The position numbers were made by a program, and so were the translations under genes. Positions 1 to 7,733 of a stretch of DNA of 15,610 nt are shown here, piece by piece. Position 1 is the first letter of the stretch, and every line of letters starts with the position of its first letter. The notes beneath the pieces were generated by a model. It did not search any database, was not told the origin of the DNA, and was given only the letters and a program-made list of their open reading frames with translations. This DNA is from CALAEC01 sp050692915 (GTDB taxonomy: Bacteria; Actinomycetota; UBA4738; CALAEC01): NCBI GenBank assembly GCA_050692915.1, contig JBOGVU010000062.1:1-15610 (forward strand). The letters run 5' to 3'.

Positions 1-1
1 G

Positions 2-376
2 GCGGCGACCGGTCGGCGGAAGGAGGCGGTGGTCCGCGTGCGGGTGTCCCCTGGGTCCGGCCGGTTCGACCTCAACGGCCGGACGCTCGAGGAGTACTTC
101 CCTTCCCGCACCCAGCGGGTCCTGGCTACCGCGCCCCTGCGGGCCGCGGACAAGGACAAGGAGCTCGACGTGATCGCCCGGCTGGAGGGCGGCGGCGTCA
201 CGGGCCAGGCCGGCGCGCTCAGCCACGCGATCGCCCGCGCCCTGATCGAGATCGACCCGTCCCTCCGCGGCGTCCTCAAGAAGGAGGGCTTCCTGACCCG
301 CGACGCTCGGGAGAAGGAGCGCCGCAAGTACGGGCTGAAGAAGGCCCGCAAGGCCCCGCAGTACTCGAAGCGATAG
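2..376 (+). CDS. rpsI: 30S ribosomal protein S9, 5'-truncated by window edge
   Basis: This is the small-subunit ribosomal protein S9, whose C-terminal tail reaches the P-site tRNA. The frame is open from the first base, and the residues before the first possible start (GTG at 29) already read TGRRKEAVVRV, matching the conserved S9 N-terminus (GTGRRK..A.RV). The true start is therefore upstream of the window and the GTG at 29 is an internal valine. Further family signatures are the GGGVTGQAGA loop, ALIEIDPSLR, FLTRDAREKERRKYGLKKAR and the terminal PQYSKR. About 124 residues are present of a usual 130 or so. In actinobacteria rplM precedes and glmM follows, and glmM does follow here. Identification is certain; only the start is missing. 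Confidence 0.97.
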   Translation, partial: AATGRRKEAVVRVRVSPGSGRFDLNGRTLEEYFPSRTQRVLATAPLRAADKDKELDVIARLEGGGVTGQAGALSHAIARALIEIDPSLRGVLKKEGFLTRDAREKERRKYGLKKARKAPQYSKR

Positions 377-394
377 CGGCCGTCGCCTTCTGCG

Positions 395-400
395 TAGGAT
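395..400 (+). promoter_or_regulatory. Candidate -10 element of glmM (TAGGAT)
   Basis: TAGGAT fits the actinobacterial TANNNT -10 pattern and lies 7 bases before the GTG at 408. No convincing -35 is visible at the expected distance. If it is used, the glmM transcript would be nearly leaderless. The AGGA inside the same hexamer (396-399) is alternatively a Shine-Dalgarno 8 bases before that GTG, so the site is ambiguous. Confidence 0.35.
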
Positions 401-407
401 GCCCCGC

Positions 408-1733
408 GTGGCCAGGCTCTTCGGGACCGATGGGGTGCGAGGCGTGGCCAACCGCGACCTCACCCCGGAGCTGGCGTTCGCCATCGGGCGCGCGGCGGTC
501 GCCGCTCTCGGCGGTGAGGGGCGGCCGCGCCTGGTGATCGGTCGAGACACCAGGGCGTCCGGGCTGATGCTCGAGTCCGCCATGGCCGCGGGGGCCTGTT
601 CCGCGGGTGGGGACGTGATCCGGGTGGGGATGGTTCCCACCCCGGCCGTGGCCTTCATGACCCCGGACCTGGAGGCGCGGATCGGCGCCGTCATCTCCGC
701 CTCGCACAACCCCGCCGAGGACAACGGCATCAAGCTGTTCTCCGGGGACGGGTTCAAGCTGCCTGACGAGGTCGAGGACGAGATCGAGCGCCTGGTTCGG
801 GAAGGCGACGGCCCCCGGCCGGAGGGCGGAGCGGTCGGGCGCATCGTCGACGCCGTGGAGGAGCCCGACCGGTACCTGGACCACCTCGTCGCCGCCGCCG
901 AGGCTCACCTCGACGGCATGCGGATCGTGGTCGACGGGGCCAACGGGGCCGCGTTCCGGCTGGGTCCCGAGGCGCTCCGGCGGCTCGGCGCGCGGGTGGA
1001 GGCCATCAACGCCGATCCCGACGGGACCAACATCAACGCCGGCTGCGGGGCGGCCCATCCCGATGTCGTGGCAGCCGCGGTCACCGAGCTCGGCGCCGAT
1101 GCGGGGGTGGCCTTCGACGGGGACGCGGACCGGGCCCTGTTCGCCGACGCCGACGGCGTCGTCATCGACGGCGACCAGGTCCTGACGGCCTGCGCGCTTT
1201 CCATGCAGGAGCAGGGAGCGCTCGCCGGTGACACGGTGGTGGTGACGGTCATGAGCAACCTCGGGCTTCACCTGGCGCTGGACGCGGCGAGGCTCACCGT
1301 GCTCGAGACCCAGGTCGGCGACCGGTACGTGCTCGAGGAGATGCGTCGGAGCGGGGCCTCCCTCGGCGGGGAGCAGTCGGGCCACGTGATCTTCCTCGAT
1401 CAGGCCACCACCGGGGACGGCCTCCTCACGGCGGTGCGGTTCCTCTCGCTGGCGGCCCGCCGCGGTCAGTCGGTTGGTGAGCTCGCGTCGGCGATGCAGC
1501 GGTTCCCCCAGGTCCTGGAGAGCGTCGCCGTCGAGGACCCCGCCGCCACGGCGTCCTCCGCACCAGTGGCGGCGGCGGTCCGTGCCGCCGAGGAGGCTCT
1601 GGGGAAGCGGGGGCGAGTCCTGGTGCGTCCCTCCGGGACGGAACCTGTGGTCAGGGTGATGGTCGAGGCCGAGACCGAGGACGAGGCCCGCTCCCACGCC
1701 GGGGCGATCGCCGCCGCCGTCCGCCTCCCCTGA
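408..1733 (+). CDS. glmM: Phosphoglucosamine mutase
   Basis: GlmM interconverts glucosamine-6-phosphate and glucosamine-1-phosphate in the cytoplasm, the step between GlmS and GlmU toward UDP-GlcNAc. From the GTG at 408 it is 441 residues, close to the family norm of about 445. It begins VARLFGTDGVRGVAN, which aligns directly with the family N-terminus. The phospho-serine loop ISASHNP places the catalytic serine near residue 99, the metal-binding DGDADR is near 237-242, the sugar loop GGEQSGH follows, and the C-terminal phosphate-binding loop is RPSGTEPVVRV. An in-frame ATG at 399 would add three residues, but AGG abuts it with no spacer, so I prefer 408. The usual NINDGCG motif reads NINAGCG here, a minor deviation. 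The gene lies 31 bases after rpsI. Confidence 0.96.
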   Translation: MARLFGTDGVRGVANRDLTPELAFAIGRAAVAALGGEGRPRLVIGRDTRASGLMLESAMAAGACSAGGDVIRVGMVPTPAVAFMTPDLEARIGAVISASHNPAEDNGIKLFSGDGFKLPDEVEDEIERLVREGDGPRPEGGAVGRIVDAVEEPDRYLDHLVAAAEAHLDGMRIVVDGANGAAFRLGPEALRRLGARVEAINADPDGTNINAGCGAAHPDVVAAAVTELGADAGVAFDGDADRALFADADGVVIDGDQVLTACALSMQEQGALAGDTVVVTVMSNLGLHLALDAARLTVLETQVGDRYVLEEMRRSGASLGGEQSGHVIFLDQATTGDGLLTAVRFLSLAARRGQSVGELASAMQRFPQVLESVAVEDPAATASSAPVAAAVRAAEEALGKRGRVLVRPSGTEPVVRVMVEAETEDEARSHAGAIAAAVRLP

Positions 1734-1769
1734 CCACTCGTTCGACAGGACCTGCCTGCCTCCGATACC

Positions 1770-1785
1770 AGGGTCTCGAGGCCCT
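1770..1785 (+). terminator. Weak hairpin after glmM
   Basis: AGGGTCTCGAGGCCCT can fold into a six-pair stem (one G-U pair) with a four-base TCGA loop, 37 bases after the glmM stop. No T-tract follows. It could be a weak terminator or attenuating hairpin between glmM and glmS, but short stems are common by chance in such GC-rich DNA. Confidence 0.25.
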
Positions 1786-1794
1786 CTGCTCCTG

Positions 1795-1800
1795 TACCAT
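1795..1800 (+). promoter_or_regulatory. Candidate -10 element of glmS (TACCAT)
   Basis: TACCAT matches TANNNT and ends 9 bases before the glmS ATG at 1810. The bases between (GTTTCCCTC) contain no Shine-Dalgarno, so a transcript starting just before the ATG would be essentially leaderless. No clear -35 is seen. Confidence 0.4.
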
Positions 1801-1809
1801 GTTTCCCTC

Positions 1810-3639
1810 ATGTGCGGGATCGTCGGCTACGTGGGTCCCGACGAGGCGCTCCCCATCATCCTCGAGGGGCTCCATCGTCTCGAATACCGGGGGTACGACT
1901 CGGCCGGGGTGGCCGTGCTCAACGGTGATCTCACGGTCATGAAGAAGGCCGGGAAGCTCGAGGCCCTGGAGAAGGAGCTCGCCGACAAGGGCGCGCCGGA
2001 TGGCACGGTCAGCATGGGCCACACACGGTGGGCCACACACGGGCCACCCACGGATCAGAACGCCCATCCGCACGTGGACTGCGGGGGCCGGGTCGCGGTC
2101 ATCCACAACGGGATCATCGAGAACTTCCACGAGCTGCGGGAGCGGCTCGAGCTGAACGGACACGTGCTGGTGTCCCAGACCGACACGGAGGTCGTGGCGC
2201 ACCTCGTCGAGGACGCCCTGCGCGCCGGCGCGGACCTGCCGGGGGCCGTCAGGGCCGCCGTGGCGGAGCTCGAGGGCGCCTACGCTCTGGTGGTCCTCTC
2301 GGCGGACGAGCCCGACGTGATCGTCGGCGTGCGCCTGTCCTCGCCCATGGTGGTTGGGCTGGGGGACGGCGAGAGCCTCTTGGCCTCGGACGCGGCCGCG
2401 CTGCTGACCAGGACGCGCCGGATCGTGGCGCTGGCCGACGGGCAGGTCGCCGAGCTGCGTGCGGACGGGGTGCGGATCACCGACCTGCAGGGTGTCGAGG
2501 CCGAGGTGCGGGCCCTCGACGTGGAGTGGGACCTGCGCCGCGCCGAGAAGAGCGGCTTCGACGACTTCATGCTGAAAGAGATCCACGAGCAGCCCCAGGC
2601 GATCCGGGACACGATCCGGGGCCGGACCCGGGGCGGCGTGCACCGGCTCGACGAGCTGAGCATGAGTGAGGCCGCCATCCGCGCCGTGGACAAGGTCTTC
2701 GTGGTGGCCTGCGGGACCGCCTTCCACGCCGGGCTCGTGGCGAAGTACGCGATCGAGCACTGGACCAGGCTGCCGGTGGAGATCGAGATCGCCAGCGAGT
2801 TCCGGTACCGGGACCCGGTGCTGGACCGGAACACGCTGACGCTCGCGGTCTCCCAGTCCGGGGAGACAATCGACACGCTCGAGGCGCTCAGGCACGCCAA
2901 GGAGCAAGGCTCCTGGGGCGTGGCCATCACGAACACGGTGGGCTCCTCGGTGGCCCGGGAGGCCGATGCCGCGATGTACACACACGCCGGCCCGGAGATC
3001 GGCGTGGCCGCGACGAAGACGTTCGCCACCCAGATGGTGGCCCTGGACCTCCTGGCCCTGTACCTGGCGCAGGTTCGGCGAACGATGTTCCCGGAGGAGA
3101 TCGGCGGGATCGTGGACCGCATGCTCGAGCTCCCCTCGCAGGTGCGGCGGGCCCTGGAGCTCGACGCGGCCATCACTGACCTCGCGGAGCGGTACCACAC
3201 GGCCCGGGACTTCCTGTTCATCGGCCGGCACACGGGGTACCCGGCCGCGCTCGAGGGCGCCCTGAAGCTGAAGGAGATCTCATACATCCACGCCGAGGGC
3301 TACCCCGCCGGGGAGCTGAAGCACGGGCCCATCGCGCTCGTCGAGCCCGGGATGCCGGTGGTGGCCGTGGCCACGGAGTGCCACGTCTACCCGAAGGTCC
3401 TGTCGAACATCCAGGAGGTCAAGGCGCGGGGGGCCGACGTCATCGCCGTGGCCACCGAGGGGAACGCGGAGATCCGTCAGTACGCCGATCACGTCCTCGA
3501 GGTGCCGCGCACACCCGAGCTCCTGTCCCCGGTGGTCGTGTCCGTGCCGCTGCAACTGCTTGCTTACCGGATCGCCAAGCTTCGCGGATGCGACGTGGAC
3601 CAGCCCCGGAACCTGGCCAAGTCCGTCACCGTGGAGTGA
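1810..3639 (+). CDS. glmS: Glutamine--fructose-6-phosphate aminotransferase (isomerizing)
   Basis: GlmS makes glucosamine-6-phosphate from fructose-6-phosphate and glutamine, the committing step of amino-sugar synthesis and the direct supplier of GlmM. The 609 residues equal the E. coli enzyme in length. The N-terminal class II amidotransferase domain starts MCGIVGY with nucleophile Cys2; HTRWATHG is at 71-78, the oxyanion NG at 100-101 and SQTDTE at 122-127. Two SIS sugar-isomerase domains follow, with ACGTAFHAG, SQSGETIDT and EGYPAGELKHGP. The C-terminus ends PRNLAKSVTVE, with Lys604 at the Schiff-base lysine position. Cys2 fixes the start. No Shine-Dalgarno is visible, and the 76-base gap upstream is too short for a glmS ribozyme. 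acpS follows after 10 bases. Confidence 0.98.
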   Translation: MCGIVGYVGPDEALPIILEGLHRLEYRGYDSAGVAVLNGDLTVMKKAGKLEALEKELADKGAPDGTVSMGHTRWATHGPPTDQNAHPHVDCGGRVAVIHNGIIENFHELRERLELNGHVLVSQTDTEVVAHLVEDALRAGADLPGAVRAAVAELEGAYALVVLSADEPDVIVGVRLSSPMVVGLGDGESLLASDAAALLTRTRRIVALADGQVAELRADGVRITDLQGVEAEVRALDVEWDLRRAEKSGFDDFMLKEIHEQPQAIRDTIRGRTRGGVHRLDELSMSEAAIRAVDKVFVVACGTAFHAGLVAKYAIEHWTRLPVEIEIASEFRYRDPVLDRNTLTLAVSQSGETIDTLEALRHAKEQGSWGVAITNTVGSSVAREADAAMYTHAGPEIGVAATKTFATQMVALDLLALYLAQVRRTMFPEEIGGIVDRMLELPSQVRRALELDAAITDLAERYHTARDFLFIGRHTGYPAALEGALKLKEISYIHAEGYPAGELKHGPIALVEPGMPVVAVATECHVYPKVLSNIQEVKARGADVIAVATEGNAEIRQYADHVLEVPRTPELLSPVVVSVPLQLLAYRIAKLRGCDVDQPRNLAKSVTVE

Positions 3640-3649
3640 GGGGTCGCCG

Positions 3650-4024
3650 GTGCGCATCGTCGGCGTCGGCGTCGACGTGGTGGAGGTGGAGCGGGTGGAG
3701 CGGCTCCTGGCCACACGTCCCTCCTTCCGCCGTCGGGTATTCACCCCGGGCGAGGTCGCCTACTGCGACGGGAAGGCCACCCCGGCCCAGTGCTTCGCGG
3801 CCCGGTGGGCGGCCCGCGAGGCCGGGCGGAAGGCCCTCGGCGGCGTTCGAGGCCTCCGGTGGCACGACATCAGCGTGGAGCGGGTCCCCTCCGGTGCGCC
3901 ACACCTGGCGCTGAACGGCGCGGCCAAGGCCCGGGCCGACCGGCTGGGCGTGGACGACGTGCTGGTCTCGTTCTCGCACGAGCGGTCGGTGGCGGTGGCG
4001 TTCTGCGTGGCCGTGGGGCGGTGA
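3650..4024 (+). CDS. acpS: Holo-[acyl-carrier-protein] synthase
   Basis: AcpS transfers 4'-phosphopantetheine from CoA to the serine of acyl carrier protein, activating fatty-acid synthesis. From the GTG at 3650 it has 124 residues, normal for the family. The GVGVDVVEVERV start carries the Mg-binding Asp9; FTPGEVAYC (31-39) is the FTxxExxY motif; FAARWAAREAGRKALG (49-64) carries the second metal ligand Glu57 and Lys61; GLRWHDI and SFSHERSVAVAF are the later conserved blocks. GAGGGG at 3638-3643 sits 6 bases before this GTG and overlaps the glmS stop, which supports this start over GTG codons further upstream in the glmS coding region. nnr begins 4 bases after the stop. Confidence 0.96.
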   Translation: MRIVGVGVDVVEVERVERLLATRPSFRRRVFTPGEVAYCDGKATPAQCFAARWAAREAGRKALGGVRGLRWHDISVERVPSGAPHLALNGAAKARADRLGVDDVLVSFSHERSVAVAFCVAVGR

Positions 4025-4028
4025 CCGC

Positions 4029-5555
4029 ATGCTCCCGATCCTGACCGCCGCGGAGACCAGAGCCCTGGACCGGGAGACCGAGGCCCGGGGGACCCCGGTG
4101 GCCGTCCTGATGGAGCGAGCCGGTCTGGCGGTGGCCAGGGCCGCCCTCGGGCTGGCGGGAGGCGCGTACGGGCGCCGGGCAGTGGTGATCTGCGGGAAGG
4201 GCAACAACGGGGGAGACGGCCTGGTGGCGGCCCGGCACCTGGCCCGGTGGGGGATGGCGTCCGAGGTGTTCCTGCTGGACCCGTCCCTCCGCGAGCCCGC
4301 AGCCACGAACCTCGTGTCGGTCGAACGGGCGGGGATCATGGTGCGACCGTTCGCGGCGGGCACGCTCCGGCGGTCCCTCGAACGGGCCGACGTGGCCGTC
4401 GACGCCATCTTCGGGATCGGTTTCCGGACCGCCGCCGAGGGAGCGTTCGCCGCAGCCATCGAGCTGCTCGGCGAGGCCGCCGCGCCGGTGGTCGCCGTGG
4501 ACATCCCCTCGGGCGTCGAAGGCGACACCGGGGCCGTCCGGGGGCCGGTGGTCCACGCCGACGTGACCGTGACGTTCGGTGCGCCGAAGCTGGGGGCGAT
4601 CCTGTTCCCGGGGGCGGCCGCGACCGGGGTCCTCGAGGTGGCGGACATCGGGTTCCCGCGGGACCTGCTGGTGGCCGAGGTGGGGCTGCTGGACGAGACC
4701 GACGTGCGGGCCGTGTGGCCGGCCCGGGCCCCGGATACGCACAAGCGCCGGTCCGGGGTGGTCCTGGTGGTGGCCGGCTCCCGTCGGATGACCGGGGCAC
4801 CCCGGCTGGTGGCGGCCGGCGCCTCGCGGGCAGGAGCCGGCCTGGTAACCGTGGCCGCCCCCGAGGGGGCGCTGGCCACGATCCAGGCCTCGCTGGACGA
4901 GGCCACGTTCCTGCCGCTGCCGGAGGGCCCGGAAGGGTCGGCTTCCGAGGCGGCCTGGGAGGCGCTGTCTCCGCGGCTGGAAGGGTTCGACGCCGTGGCG
5001 GTCGGGCCGGGGCTCTCCATGGATGGTGAGACGCCGGCGCTCGTCCGGCGGCTGGCCCGGGAATCGCCGGTCCCGCTGGTGATCGACGCCGACGCGATCA
5101 ACGCCTTCGCCGGGCGGGCCGGTGAGCTGGCCCGGCGCACCGCCATCGCCGTGCTCACCCCCCACGCCGGAGAGTTCGCCAGGCTGTTCGACATGCCGAC
5201 CGAGGCGCTCGAGGAGGATCGGGTCGGTCTGGTTCGGAAGGCCGCCGCCGAGACCGGCTGCGTGGTGCTCCTGAAGGGGTCGCGGTCGGTTATCGCCTCG
5301 CCGGATGGCGAGGTGGCGATCAACCCGACCGGCACCTCGGTCCTGGCCACCGGCGGGACCGGCGACGTGTTGACGGGGATCGTGGCCGCCCTGCTGGCCC
5401 GGGGGGTGCCGCCGACGGACGCCGCGGCCGCCGGGGCCTACGTGCACGGGGCCGCCGGCCGCCTGGCCGGGGAGGGGACCGGCGAGGGGACCGTGGCCGG
5501 CGACGTGGCCCGGGCCGTGCCGGAAGCCGTCCGACGGGTGACGGAGGGCTCGTGA
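4029..5555 (+). CDS. nnr: Bifunctional NAD(P)H-hydrate epimerase / ADP-dependent dehydratase
   Basis: Nnr repairs NADH and NADPH damaged by hydration: the N-terminal YjeF domain epimerizes the R and S hydrates, and the C-terminal ribokinase-like domain dehydrates the S form using ADP. It has 508 residues, as expected of the fusion. Epimerase signs are LMERAG (28-33), CGKGNNGGDG (55-64), VDAIFGIGF (124-132) and VDIPSGVEGDTG from 157, with catalytic Asp158. Dehydratase signs are HKRRSGVVLVVAGS from 238, ASRAGAGLVTVA, VGPGLS, VIDADAIN (351-358), LTPHAGEF and ATGGTGDVLTG (440-450) with catalytic Asp446. The ATG at 4029 follows the acpS stop by 4 bases and is preceded by GGGGCGG at 4015-4021. The stop overlaps the alr GTG. 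Confidence 0.95.
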   Translation: MLPILTAAETRALDRETEARGTPVAVLMERAGLAVARAALGLAGGAYGRRAVVICGKGNNGGDGLVAARHLARWGMASEVFLLDPSLREPAATNLVSVERAGIMVRPFAAGTLRRSLERADVAVDAIFGIGFRTAAEGAFAAAIELLGEAAAPVVAVDIPSGVEGDTGAVRGPVVHADVTVTFGAPKLGAILFPGAAATGVLEVADIGFPRDLLVAEVGLLDETDVRAVWPARAPDTHKRRSGVVLVVAGSRRMTGAPRLVAAGASRAGAGLVTVAAPEGALATIQASLDEATFLPLPEGPEGSASEAAWEALSPRLEGFDAVAVGPGLSMDGETPALVRRLARESPVPLVIDADAINAFAGRAGELARRTAIAVLTPHAGEFARLFDMPTEALEEDRVGLVRKAAAETGCVVLLKGSRSVIASPDGEVAINPTGTSVLATGGTGDVLTGIVAALLARGVPPTDAAAAGAYVHGAAGRLAGEGTGEGTVAGDVARAVPEAVRRVTEGS

Positions 5556-6649
5556 CCGGGGCGTTCCGGCCCACCGTGGCCGAGGTGGACCTGGAGGCCA
5601 TCCGTCAAAACGTCCGAGCCCTGAAGCCGCCCCACGCCGAGCTCATGGCCGTGGTGAAGGCGGACGGGTACGGGCACGGCGACGTCCCGGTGGCCCGGGC
5701 GGCCCTGGAAGCGGGGGCCACGTGGCTCGGCGTGGCCATGGTCGAGGAGGGCCTGCGCCTCCGCGAGGCCGGCATCGACGCGCCGATCCTGGCGCTCAGC
5801 GAGCTCCCCACCGGCTCGGAGCGGGAGGCCATCGCCGCCGGCCTGACCCCGACCTGCTACACGGACCACGGGCTGTGGGCTCTGGCCGAGGCCGGCCGGG
5901 GCGGCGGCGTCCACGTGAAGGTGGACACCGGGATGCACCGGGTGGGCCTCCCGCCGGAACGGGCCCCGGCCTTCTGCTCTGCCGTCCGCGAGGCCGGGCT
6001 TCAGGTCGAGGGCGTGTGGACGCACTTCGCCCGGTCGGAGGAGCTCGACGACCCGACCACCGGCGAGCAGCTCAAGCGGTTCGAGGAAGCCCTCGACGCG
6101 GTCGAGGCGGCTGGACATCGGCCCCGCTACCGGCACGCGGCGAACTCCGGCGCCACCATGGGCTGGCCCGATACCCACCTGGACCTGGTCCGGGTGGGTA
6201 TCGCCATGTACGGCATCCTCCCCGGCCCGCAGCTCGAGGGGCTCGTCGATCTCCGTCCCGCCATGAGGCTCCGGTCCCGGGTGTCATTGGTGAAGCGCTT
6301 GCCGGCGGGCGAGTCGGTCTCCTACGGCCACCGGTACCGGCTGGAGCGCGAGTCGACGATCGCCACGGTGCCCATCGGCTACGCCGACGGATACATGCGG
6401 GCGCTCTCGAACGTCGGCCGGGTGCTGATCCGGGGCCGGCGATATCCGGTGGCGGGCACGGTGACCATGGATCAGCTGATGGTCGACTGCGGCGAGGATC
6501 CGGTGGAGCCCGACGACGAGGTGGTCCTGCTCGGCCGGCAAGGCGACCAGGAGATCCGGGCCGAGGAGGTCGCGGCGTGGGCCGGCACGATCGGCTACGA
6601 GGTCGTCACCTCGGTGAGCGCCCGGGTCCCCAGGGTGCACCGTGGCTGA
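5552..6649 (+). CDS. alr: Alanine racemase (PLP-dependent)
   Basis: Alr converts L-alanine to D-alanine for peptidoglycan cross-linking in the cytoplasm. It has 365 residues, typical length. The N-terminal TIM-barrel holds AVVKADGYGHG with PLP-binding Lys36 and Tyr40; KVDTGMHRVG and GVWTHFARSE are barrel motifs; HAANSGA and VRVGIAMYG follow. The C-terminal domain starts near 245 and holds the second catalytic residue Tyr258 in SYGHRYRLE, then VPIGYADGY and GTVTMDQLMVDCG. The GTG start overlaps the nnr stop as GTGA, indicating translational coupling. The 3' end overlaps the next gene by 8 bases. With glmM and glmS it supplies cell-wall precursors. Confidence 0.97.
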   Translation: MTGAFRPTVAEVDLEAIRQNVRALKPPHAELMAVVKADGYGHGDVPVARAALEAGATWLGVAMVEEGLRLREAGIDAPILALSELPTGSEREAIAAGLTPTCYTDHGLWALAEAGRGGGVHVKVDTGMHRVGLPPERAPAFCSAVREAGLQVEGVWTHFARSEELDDPTTGEQLKRFEEALDAVEAAGHRPRYRHAANSGATMGWPDTHLDLVRVGIAMYGILPGPQLEGLVDLRPAMRLRSRVSLVKRLPAGESVSYGHRYRLERESTIATVPIGYADGYMRALSNVGRVLIRGRRYPVAGTVTMDQLMVDCGEDPVEPDDEVVLLGRQGDQEIRAEEVAAWAGTIGYEVVTSVSARVPRVHRG

Positions 6650-7733
6650 GGGGAAACGATTCCGGGCCCTTCGGGCGGTGGTCTGGAGCGCGGGCTCCGC
6701 CGCGGCGGTGGTGGCCGCCGGGGTGGCGGCCGAACGGCTGGCGGTGCGCCGGCTCCGGTCCCGGCCCGATCCCGAAGCCGACTCGCCGCTGGGCACGCTG
6801 CCGCCCGAGGATCTCGGCCCGGTCCGCTCGTTCGACGGGACCGAGCTCCGGGTGCGCGCGGCCGGCCCGCCGGAGGCGCCGGCCCTGGTGTTTCTTCACG
6901 GGATCACACTTGACCTGACGACCTGGTACTACCAATGGCAGATGTTCTCCGACCGCTACCGCTGCGTGCTGTACGACCAGCGGGCCCACGGCGGGTCGTC
7001 CCGACCGCCCTCCGGCGACTACTCGGTGACGGCCATGGGCCACGACCTGCGTGCGGTGCTCGACGCGGCCGTCCCGCAGGGTCCGGTCGTGCTGATCGGC
7101 CACAGCCTCGGGGGGATGGCCATCCTGTCGTTCGCGGACCTGTTCCCCGAGGAGATCGGGAGCCGAGTGGCCGGCGTGGTCCTGGTGGACACCGCCGCGT
7201 CCGACGTGCTGCGCGAGGTGTTCGGGGGGTTGGGGGCCCGGGTGGGCCGGGGCCTCCGCCGGCTCGGGACCCGGTACCGCTCCCGGATCGACGCCGCCGA
7301 GCGGCTCCAGGGGGCGGTCCGCCGCTTCGGGGCCGACCTCTCGTTCCTGGTGGCCCGGGCCACGAACTTCGGCCCCGGCGCGTCACCCTCGCAGGTCGAG
7401 CACGTAACCCGGATCTCCACGGGCGCGCCGGCCGAGGTGTGGGTGCACACGCTTCAGGACGTCCTGGACATGGATCTCCGACACGTCCTCGAGCGCATCA
7501 CCGTGCCCGCCCTGGTCGTCGTGGGCGACCGCGACCTGGTCACCCCGAAGACGAGTGCGCAGGCACTCCGGTCCGCGCTCCCCGATGCCCGTGCGGTGGT
7601 GATCACACGGGCCGGCCACCTCTCGATGATGGAGCAGCACGAGCGCTTCGACGAGGTCCTCGACGGCTTCCTGACGGAGGTCCTGCCGCCGAGGAACAGC
7701 CGGCGCCGGCGAAAGGCCTCCAGCCGCAATTGA
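6642..7733 (+). CDS. Membrane-anchored alpha/beta hydrolase
   Basis: This is an alpha/beta-hydrolase-fold protein of 363 residues of the kind often found between alr and tsaE in actinobacteria; its substrate is unknown. A hydrophobic, alanine/valine-rich segment at about 12-32 after a basic N-terminus looks like a single membrane anchor or uncleaved signal. The fold shows LVFLHGITLD (oxyanion HG), YDQRAHGGSSRP, the nucleophile elbow GHSLGG with Ser155, acid Asp298 in VVGDRDLVTP and His326 in TRAGHLSMMEQ, so the triad appears intact. The tail (about 351-363) is rich in Arg, Lys and Ser. The GTG at 6642 overlaps the end of alr by 8 bases; the stop overlaps the next start as TTGA. It may be an esterase, lipase or peroxidase-type hydrolase. 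Confidence 0.88.
   Translation: MAEGKRFRALRAVVWSAGSAAAVVAAGVAAERLAVRRLRSRPDPEADSPLGTLPPEDLGPVRSFDGTELRVRAAGPPEAPALVFLHGITLDLTTWYYQWQMFSDRYRCVLYDQRAHGGSSRPPSGDYSVTAMGHDLRAVLDAAVPQGPVVLIGHSLGGMAILSFADLFPEEIGSRVAGVVLVDTAASDVLREVFGGLGARVGRGLRRLGTRYRSRIDAAERLQGAVRRFGADLSFLVARATNFGPGASPSQVEHVTRISTGAPAEVWVHTLQDVLDMDLRHVLERITVPALVVVGDRDLVTPKTSAQALRSALPDARAVVITRAGHLSMMEQHERFDEVLDGFLTEVLPPRNSRRRRKASSRN

Noticed and set aside
1734..1809. glmS ribozyme upstream of glmS
   Set aside because: The gap is only 76 bases, too short for the ribozyme of well over 100 bases, and its conserved core is not visible. It holds a small hairpin and a TANNNT hexamer.
2015..2053. Direct repeat TGGGCCACACAC in glmS
   Set aside because: It encodes the conserved HTRWATHG region and its flanks; the similarity is explained by coding for repeated Gly/His/Thr and is not an independent repeat element.
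276..5447. Very long open frames on the minus strand (for example over 276-1811, 1651-3231, 3626-5350 and 3870-5447)
   Set aside because: They lie opposite glmM, glmS, acpS and nnr, which have complete family motifs. Their translations are low-complexity Arg/Gly/Pro/His-rich or Ser/Arg-rich, as expected from antisense frames of GC-rich codons.
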